This document shows positions 5,692 through 8,864 of a stretch of DNA of 8,864 nt, piece by piece. The DNA lies in contig JAZGHU010000062.1 in the NCBI GenBank assembly GCA_036481345.1, positions 1 through 8,864 on the forward strand, written 5' to 3'. Positions within the stretch are counted from its first letter, which is position 1. Every line of letters begins with the position of its first letter. The translations under genes were made by a program, and so were the position numbers. The notes under the pieces were generated by a model. The model searched no databases. It was given only the letters and a program-made list of their open reading frames with translations, and had not been told where the DNA came from. The DNA comes from JAAOYC01 sp036481345 (lineage in GTDB: Archaea; Nanobdellota; Nanobdellia; Woesearchaeales; WJKL01).

Positions 5692-5882
5692 AACAGTGTG
5701 CTAAATGCGGTTCAACTAAAATAAAAATGGTTGAATTCATGGGATCAAAGATGTATTTCTGCTCAGAATGTGGTTATGATGAGAGAGACGAAGCAAGCAT
5801 GGTTCCAGAAGACAGGAATACTCAAAGAGAAAAAACAAGACATTCTCCTTACAAAGCTGGCGGCGGAAAGAGAACTAACTAA
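5688..5882 (+). CDS. Zinc-ribbon protein (64 aa)
   Basis: The ORF starts at ATG 5688, overlapping the DUF2892 stop, and ends at TAA 5880-5882. Residues 1-30 form a zinc ribbon with CAKC (C4, C7) and CSEC (C25, C28). A basic tail follows (EKTRHSPYKAGGGKRTN) that could bind nucleic acid or ribosomes. It is the last gene of the apparent operon and overlaps the 3' end of the opposing Lrp gene by 8 nt. Longer frames through this region starting at 5592 or 5731 conflict with DUF2892 or lose the CxxC pairs. Function unknown. Confidence 0.78.
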   Translation: MKQCAKCGSTKIKMVEFMGSKMYFCSECGYDERDEASMVPEDRNTQREKTRHSPYKAGGGKRTN

Positions 5883-6387
5883 TACATTTCTTGCAGTCTT
5901 TGCCGCACTTTTTCTGATGTTCATTATTGTCATCAATATTTAAGGGAAGAACAAAACTATTTGCAGTTGTTATAACTATATTTAATTCAACATCTTTTAC
6001 TTTTGGATTTCCTCTTAGGTGATGATTAACAATGCCTTCTATATTTTTAAGATCAATTCCAGTAAAGAATAGGCAAACATTATGCCTTCCAGAAGTGACT
6101 AATGCATTGATAAAATAAGGACAATCTTTGAATTCATCAATAACAGCCTGGGTATCTGTTGCAGAAACATCAACTTTAGCTAAATTTAGATCAACTGTTT
6201 GGAAATCCATTCCAACAATATGACTTATAACTCCTTTTTCTTTTAGATTTCTTATTCTTGCCCATACTGAAGGTTGAGATAATTTTAATTTCTTAGCAAT
6301 CTCTTCTTGAGAAACATGAGGATCCTTTTGCAGCATCTGAATTATAACATTATCTCTATTATCTAGATTTAGTTTTTCTTTAATCAT
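5875..6387 (-). CDS. Lrp/AsnC family transcription regulator with C-terminal CxxxCxxC tail
   Basis: A 170-residue protein: N-terminal winged helix-turn-helix (about 8-58; VSQEEIAKKLKLSQPSVWARIRNL is the HTH) and a RAM/Lrp ligand-binding domain (about 65-150). It is typical of archaeal Lrp proteins except for an added tail ending CGKDCKKCIS, with C161, C165 and C168. Such a tail could bind Fe, Zn or a cluster, or form disulfides, giving a metal or redox sensor. ATG 6387 (minus strand) is preceded by GGGTGG as SD and a TATA box at 6425-6432. The gene is convergent with the redox operon and divergent from the small-ORF unit, whose start region shares a palindrome with it. Its effector and targets are unknown; autoregulation and control of the flanking redox genes is inference. 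Confidence 0.92.
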   Translation of the reverse strand: MIKEKLNLDNRDNVIIQMLQKDPHVSQEEIAKKLKLSQPSVWARIRNLKEKGVISHIVGMDFQTVDLNLAKVDVSATDTQAVIDEFKDCPYFINALVTSGRHNVCLFFTGIDLKNIEGIVNHHLRGNPKVKDVELNIVITTANSFVLPLNIDDNNEHQKKCGKDCKKCIS

Positions 6388-6424
6388 ATTACCACCCTAT
6401 GATTAATAGAGTAAATAAAGGAAC

Positions 6425-6432
6425 TATATAAA
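6425..6432 (-). promoter_or_regulatory. TATA box of the Lrp gene
   Basis: On the minus strand this reads TTTATATA, preceded by purine-rich AAGCTAAGT. A start about 25 nt downstream falls near 6402, giving a leader of about 15 nt that contains the SD. It is the only strong TATA box upstream of the Lrp gene. Confidence 0.6.
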
Positions 6433-6468
6433 ACTTAGCTTTTATTTATAGATATAAGTACAATATTA

Positions 6469-6497
6469 ACTATCATTAATAGTGATTAACTATTAAT
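6469..6497. promoter_or_regulatory. Candidate Lrp operator: phased palindromic half-sites
   Basis: ATTAATAGT (6475-6483) and ACTATTAAT (6489-6497) are perfect 9-bp inverted arms around GATTA. A further ACTAT at 6469-6473 makes three half-sites ACTAT/ATAGT/ACTAT whose starts are exactly 10 bp apart (6469, 6479, 6489), one helical turn each. The block lies between the Lrp gene and the divergent small-ORF unit. AT-rich palindromes in phase are what multimeric Lrp proteins bind; binding is inference. Confidence 0.5.
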
Positions 6498-6519
6498 ATT
6501 CCTTTCACTATGAAGTTCT

Positions 6520-6681
6520 ATGTTAGAAAAAATGAGGTGTAGGAGAACAACACTTGTTGGAAAAAGATGCAGAAATGCTGCTGTAATCAGAGGATTATGC
6601 ATGAATCATTTTCAAAAAGAGGTGAAAGATGAAACTTTCCAAATATCACAAGCTCTGGGAAAAAATCAATCAGGGGCTTGA
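6520..6681 (+). CDS. Small Cys3His zinc-knuckle-like protein (53 aa)
   Basis: From ATG 6520 the frame encodes 53 residues with C7-x9-C17-x9-C27-x2-H30 (CRRTT..GKRC..GLCMNHF). This C...GKRC...G-x-C-x2-H arrangement is seen in many short zinc-binding proteins or motifs of bacteria and archaea. The first good candidate start is 6520; an in-frame ATG at 6532, right before the motif, is an alternative. Neither has a strong SD, so the transcript may be leaderless (an AT-rich TTAATATT lies at 6493-6500). The C-terminal half overlaps a second small ORF (6629-6709) in another frame. Coding status rests on the conserved-looking Cys/His pattern. Function unknown. Confidence 0.55.
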   Translation: MLEKMRCRRTTLVGKRCRNAAVIRGLCMNHFQKEVKDETFQISQALGKNQSGA

Positions 6682-6709
6682 AGGATTAGAACAAAATCAT
6701 CAAGAATAA
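6629..6709 (+). CDS. Putative 26-aa ORF with good SD, overlapping the zinc-knuckle ORF
   Basis: ATG 6629 follows GAGGTG (6619-6624) by 4 nt and opens a frame of 26 codons (MKLSKYHKLWEKINQGLEGL...), ending at TAA 6707-6709. The peptide is hydrophilic and probably helical (K/E/Q-rich with L, W and I). It overlaps 6520-6681 by 53 nt in a different frame and is followed by a GAGGTG SD for the next ORF. It could be a genuine small gene in a chain of coupled ORFs. The SD is the only support. Confidence 0.4.
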   Translation: MKLSKYHKLWEKINQGLEGLEQNHQE

Positions 6710-6726
6710 ATTTTGAGGTGATTAAA

Positions 6727-6882
6727 ATGTTAAATGAAGTAGCATGCCATAAAGGCAAATGCTGGGAAGTTAAAGAAAATGACTGGAGTAAACCAGCAAA
6801 AAGCAACTATTTTGAAGATTTATTTGAGAAAGACAATATAGTGAACCAAATTGAAAAAGACTTATGGAGAAATTATTTTTAG
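6727..6882 (+). CDS. Small uncharacterised protein with CHxxxCW motif (51 aa)
   Basis: ATG 6727 is preceded by GAGGTG (6715-6720) at the 6-nt spacing used by trxB. The 51-residue product starts MLNEVACHKGKCWEVK, with C7, H8 and C12 as a possible metal or heme-like site, followed by an acidic, aromatic-rich segment (NYFEDLFEK...LWRNYF). It is not recognised as a family. It closes the unit that begins at 6520; a hairpin with a T run follows 26 nt after its stop codon. Confidence 0.6.
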   Translation: MLNEVACHKGKCWEVKENDWSKPAKSNYFEDLFEKDNIVNQIEKDLWRNYF

Positions 6883-6907
6883 AAAAACTAAACATAATAC
6901 ATAAAAT

Positions 6908-6942
6908 CAGGCTAGGGTTTATATACCTCTTTCTCTAGCCTG
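6908..6942 (+). terminator. Perfect 8-bp hairpin enclosing a TATA box (terminator and/or operator)
   Basis: CAGGCTAG (6908-6915) and CTAGCCTG (6935-6942) are perfect inverted arms, extended inward by a G-T and a G-C pair, and followed by TTTTAT. Such a GC-rich stem is conspicuous in this AT-rich DNA. It could terminate the 6520-6882 unit. Because its loop contains TTTATATA (6918-6925), it could equally be a protein-binding dyad around the promoter of the next unit. Confidence 0.5.
6918..6925 (+). promoter_or_regulatory. TATA box of the micropeptide / Fe-S protein unit
   Basis: TTTATATA lies inside the loop of the 6908-6942 hairpin. A start 25-27 nt downstream falls around 6948-6952, just before an ATG at 6953 and 16-20 nt before the SD-supported ATG at 6968. 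It would drive the genes from 6968 to 8330. Confidence 0.6.
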
Positions 6943-6967
6943 TTTTATAATCATGGAGGAGACAAAA

Positions 6968-7009
6968 ATGTGCGGATGTTGTGGATGTAAACCTAAGAAA
7001 AAGAAATAG
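6968..7009 (+). CDS. Cys-rich micropeptide MCGCCGCKPKKKK (13 aa)
   Basis: ATG 6968 is preceded by a strong SD, GGAGGA (6955-6960), at 7 nt. The frame encodes only 13 residues: four Cys at 2, 4, 5 and 7, then a KPKKKK tail, and ends at TAG 7007-7009, 3 nt before the ATG of the Fe-S protein gene. That gene lacks an SD of its own, so the micro-ORF may be needed for its translation. An in-frame upstream ATG (6953) would add MEETK and would fit a leaderless transcript. The peptide could bind metal or a cluster, or act as a leader sensing Cys/metal supply. Coding is likely from the SD; function is unknown. Confidence 0.6.
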   Translation: MCGCCGCKPKKKK

Positions 7010-7012
7010 AAG

Positions 7013-7822
7013 ATGGTTAAAAGAAAAATAATTAAGATTAATTCTGATAAGTGTAACGGCTGCGGTTTGTGTATTCCAAACTGTCCAGAAGGGGCTTTAC
7101 AAATAATAGATGGCAAAGTAAGATTAGTTAGTGATCTTTGCTGCGACGGATTAGGAGCATGTATTGGACATTGTCCAGAAGGTGCAATAGAAATAGAAGA
7201 AAGAGAAGCAGAAGAGTATGATGAGAAAAAAGTAATGGAAAATATAGTCAAGCAAGGAGAAAATACAATCAAAGCTCATCTAAAACATCTTAAAGATCAT
7301 AATCAAGAAAAATATTTAGCACAGGCTAAAGAATTCTTAGAAAAAAACAACATTGAATTGGAGGAAGATAAAATGATAGAATCACCTTGCGGCTGCCCAG
7401 GAGCAGCAATAAGAGAAAATAAAAAAGAAAACAACGCAGATGAAAACAAAGAACAAAACTCAGCATTAGAGCAGTGGCCAGTACAATTAAATTTACTGCC
7501 GCCAACAGCGCCCTTCTTTGATAATGCTCATTTATTAGTTTCAGCAGATTGTGTTCCATTTGCCCATGCAAATTTTCATTCTAAGTTATTGCATGGAAAA
7601 TCTTTGGTAATTGGCTGTCCTAAATTAGATGATATTGAAGAGTACAAAGAAAAATTAACAGAGATATTTAAGCAGAATAATGTCAAGAGTGTAACAGTAG
7701 CTATAATGGAAGTTCCTTGCTGTCATGGACTGTTATCAGCTGTAGAAGAAGCAGTAGAAGCATCAGGAAAACAAATTCCTATAATCCATGAAACAGTTAC
7801 ATTAGATGGAGAAATACAATGA
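7013..7822 (+). CDS. Ferredoxin-like Fe-S protein with C-terminal Cys-rich domain
   Basis: A 269-residue protein. The N-terminal 60 residues are a two-cluster ferredoxin domain: C14, C17, C20, C24 (CNGCGLCIPNCPEGAL) and C43/C44, C50, C54 (CCDGLGACIGHCPEGAI). A charged helical linker (60-120) leads to CGCPG (126-130), an acidic low-complexity stretch, and a C-terminal domain with DCVPFAHANFH (C180), IGCPKLDD (C202) and MEVPCCHGL (C236, C237). This architecture is a known Fe-S protein family of anaerobes; its reaction is not established to my knowledge. The ATG lies 3 nt after the micropeptide stop with no SD. It is followed, with ATGA overlap, by a DUF1858 protein, a frequent companion of hybrid cluster protein genes, suggesting a role in electron supply under nitrosative or oxidative stress. 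Confidence 0.88.
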   Translation: MVKRKIIKINSDKCNGCGLCIPNCPEGALQIIDGKVRLVSDLCCDGLGACIGHCPEGAIEIEEREAEEYDEKKVMENIVKQGENTIKAHLKHLKDHNQEKYLAQAKEFLEKNNIELEEDKMIESPCGCPGAAIRENKKENNADENKEQNSALEQWPVQLNLLPPTAPFFDNAHLLVSADCVPFAHANFHSKLLHGKSLVIGCPKLDDIEEYKEKLTEIFKQNNVKSVTVAIMEVPCCHGLLSAVEEAVEASGKQIPIIHETVTLDGEIQ

Positions 7823-8016
7823 TCAAAAAAGAAGATATTATTATGGACATCATAAAACAAAAACCAGATGCTCATGATATAATGGTTGAAGAAGGATTGC
7901 ATTGTATTGGCTGTGGGGGGGCTGCTTTTGAATCCTTAGAACAAGGAGCAAAAGCCCATGAATTAAGTGATAAACAAATAAAAGACATGGTTACTAAGAT
8001 AAATAATCTAAAATGA
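7819..8016 (+). CDS. DUF1858 / hybrid-cluster-protein-associated redox disulfide protein
   Basis: A 65-residue protein with the family layout: an N-terminal helix-turn (KEDIIMDIIKQKPDAHDIMVEEG), the CxxC block LHCIGCGGAAFESLEQGA (C29, C32) and a closing helix. Proteins of this group are often encoded near hybrid cluster protein (prismane) genes and are thought to be small redox disulfide modules. No hcp gene is visible in the window. The start overlaps the Fe-S protein stop as ATGA, and its own stop overlaps the cupin start as ATGA, so the three are almost certainly one operon. Confidence 0.93.
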   Translation: MIKKEDIIMDIIKQKPDAHDIMVEEGLHCIGCGGAAFESLEQGAKAHELSDKQIKDMVTKINNLK

Positions 8017-8330
8017 CAGAAGAAAAAGGATTTGAAAAAGATCTAAATGAATTAATGCAGTTTCCAGAAGAAGGTATTTTTAGTACAGTACTTGCTAAGG
8101 GGAAAAACTATAATTATACACTAATGTGTTTATCAGCAGGAACAGACATAGATGAACATACTTCAACAAAAAATGGAGTAGTACAAGTTTTGAAAGGAAA
8201 AGGGACATTCAAATTATTTGATAAAGAGATAGAAATGGTTCCAAATAAGTTTATCTTTATGCCAAAAGATGCTCCTCATTCCCTAAAAGCTGAGGAAGAT
8301 ACTGCAATATTGCTAATCTTAACAGAATAA
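8013..8330 (+). CDS. Small cupin-domain protein
   Basis: A 105-residue single cupin barrel. Motif 1 is G43-x5-H49-TSTKNGVVQVLKG, motif 2 is PNKFIFMPKDAPHSL with H89. The canonical second His and the Glu of motif 1 (HxHx3-4E) are absent, so only two of the usual four metal ligands remain; the relevant positions carry Ser-51 and Asn-54 or its neighbours. Small cupins of this kind are often annotated as sensors or as accessory proteins, without a defined reaction. It is coupled to the DUF1858 gene by ATGA and ends the unit. Fold call is strong, function unknown. Confidence 0.87.
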   Translation: MTEEKGFEKDLNELMQFPEEGIFSTVLAKGKNYNYTLMCLSAGTDIDEHTSTKNGVVQVLKGKGTFKLFDKEIEMVPNKFIFMPKDAPHSLKAEEDTAILLILTE

Positions 8331-8333
8331 AAT

Positions 8334-8369
8334 ATATTACTCAATAAGATTATCAGTAATATTTATATA
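8334..8369 (+). promoter_or_regulatory. Promoter of the PduL-like gene, with an abutting inverted repeat
   Basis: TTTATATA (8362-8369) would place the transcript start about 25 nt downstream, at about 8392, next to the ATG at 8394; no SD is visible, so the mRNA is probably leaderless. Immediately upstream, ATATTACT (8334-8341) and AGTAATAT (8355-8362) form a perfect 8-bp inverted repeat with a 13-nt loop, touching the TATA box. It may be an operator or a weak terminator for the cupin unit. Confidence 0.55.
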
Positions 8370-8393
8370 GGGCTTTTAAAAAGATAAAATAAA

Positions 8394-8864
8394 ATGAAGC
8401 CAATACCTATAGAGATATCTAATAAACATGTACATTTTTCACAAAAGGACATGGATATTTTATTTGGAGAGAATTACAAATTAACCAAGATAAAAGATCT
8501 AAGCCAGCCAGGAGAATTTGCTGCTGAAGAGAAAGTAGAAATAGAACACTTAGGGAATAAATTATCTTTAAGGGTTTTGGGACCTATAAGAGACAAAACA
8601 CAAATTGAATTATCTCTTACAGATATAGTTATACTAAAATTGCAATTAAATGGTTTTATTGTAGAATCTCCAGAAGTAAAATTAACTGGTCCAAAAGGAA
8701 CCATATTTATTAAAGATCATATACAAATTGTCAAAAGACACTTGCATTGCACTCCAGAAGATGTGCAAAAACTTGATCTTAAAGACAAAGTAGATATATT
8801 AGTACCAGGAGAAAGGGCTGTTGTATTTAAGGATGTTATTGTAAGGGTTTCTCCTAACTTCAAA
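8394..8864 (+). CDS. PduL-type phosphate acyltransferase (phosphotransacetylase), 3' truncated
   Basis: An open frame of 157 codons from ATG 8394 to the window end. The PduL pattern is clear: SNKHVHFSQ (H12, H14), YKLTKIKDLSQPGEFAAEE, LGPIRDKTQIELSLTD (63-77), LTGPKG, KRHLHCTPEDV (H116, H118) and ERAVVFKDVIVRVSPNF. PduL enzymes interconvert acyl-CoA and acyl phosphate using two zinc ions held by the HxH motifs. About 35-40 C-terminal residues, including a third-His block usually reading LEMHID, lie outside the window. The segment between TD77 and LTGP is shorter than usual and lacks the PxR-x-SGD block, which carries a phosphate-contacting Arg in characterised enzymes. With acetate kinase or ADP-forming enzymes elsewhere it would serve fermentative energy conservation. 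Confidence 0.88.
   Translation, partial: MKPIPIEISNKHVHFSQKDMDILFGENYKLTKIKDLSQPGEFAAEEKVEIEHLGNKLSLRVLGPIRDKTQIELSLTDIVILKLQLNGFIVESPEVKLTGPKGTIFIKDHIQIVKRHLHCTPEDVQKLDLKDKVDILVPGERAVVFKDVIVRVSPNFK

Noticed and set aside
5830..5913. Short T runs on each strand (A6 at 5830-5835; T5 at 5909-5913) as terminators for the convergent genes
   Set aside because: They lie within coding sequence and are of the length expected by chance in AT-rich DNA.
5592..5943. Longer + strand frames starting at 5592 and 5731
   Set aside because: The first is just an extension of the zinc-ribbon frame into DUF2892; the second is a shadow frame without a recognisable motif.
7361..7376. GAGGAAG followed by ATG 7374 as a separate internal gene start
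   Set aside because: The ATG is in frame within the 269-aa protein, whose CGCPG and C-terminal motifs occur together with the ferredoxin domain in the family; a polypurine stretch alone is weak evidence.
6919..7571. Minus-strand ORFs at 6919-7272 and 7326-7571
   Set aside because: Antisense to the Fe-S protein gene, whose motifs are unmistakable; the apparent hydrophobicity arises from complement of charged codons.
8474..8704. Minus-strand ORF antisense to the PduL-like gene
   Set aside because: The sense frame carries clear PduL motifs across the same bases.

Overview
The window looks like chromosome from a small-genome, AT-rich archaeon, most likely of the DPANN type (Woesearchaeota/Pacearchaeota-like; this lineage call is inference). 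Evidence: archaeal TTTATATA boxes with A/purine-rich BRE-like sequence about 25 nt before the presumed transcript starts, an Lrp/AsnC regulator, GAGGTG-type Shine-Dalgarno (SD) sites mixed with apparently leaderless genes, almost exclusive AGA/AGG arginine codons, and very tight packing with repeated ATGA start/stop overlaps. I see no rRNA, tRNA, CRISPR array or insertion sequence.

Layout. (1) 1-798: 3' part of a DUF3179 gene. (2) 862-5882, + strand: an apparent 14-gene operon behind one clear TATA box (809-816). It encodes a CPWC glutaredoxin-like protein, an 8-Cys mini zinc protein, a thioredoxin-reductase-like flavoprotein, a lipoprotein with a complete CuA copper site, a 2-TM protein, a 48-aa rubredoxin-like protein, a ferredoxin:thioredoxin reductase (FTR) catalytic subunit, a Cys-based dual-specificity phosphatase, a second 2-TM protein, a [4Fe-4S] ferredoxin, a ZIP metal transporter, a rubredoxin-first rubrerythrin, a DUF2892 membrane protein and a zinc ribbon. 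(3) 5875-6387, - strand: an Lrp/AsnC regulator with a CxxxCxxC tail, convergent with the operon (8-nt overlap), its promoter facing a phased palindrome at 6469-6497. (4) 6520-6882, + strand: tiny ORFs, two of them Cys/His-rich. (5) 6908-8330: a hairpin enclosing a TATA box, then a 13-residue Cys-rich micropeptide, a 269-aa Fe-S protein, a DUF1858/hybrid-cluster-protein-associated CxxC protein and a small cupin. (6) 8394-end: 5' part of a PduL-type phosphotransacylase gene, apparently leaderless.

How they may work together (inference): the operon reads as a thiol-redox, oxygen/peroxide and metal homeostasis unit. The ferredoxin and rubredoxin-like protein could carry electrons to the FTR subunit and to rubrerythrin; the FTR-like and TrxB-like reductases could feed the glutaredoxin-like protein; the CuA lipoprotein and the two 2-TM proteins could form a membrane or outer-face electron-transfer arm; the ZIP protein supplies metal. 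The Cys-tailed Lrp protein is the obvious candidate sensor. The most unusual points are the ungapped C-x3-W-x17-H-x13-H signature shared by the two 2-TM proteins, the split rubredoxin/FTR pair with a CWC instead of CHC motif, the stand-alone CuA lipoprotein (possibly with an ATT start), and the micropeptide MCGCCGCKPKKKK.
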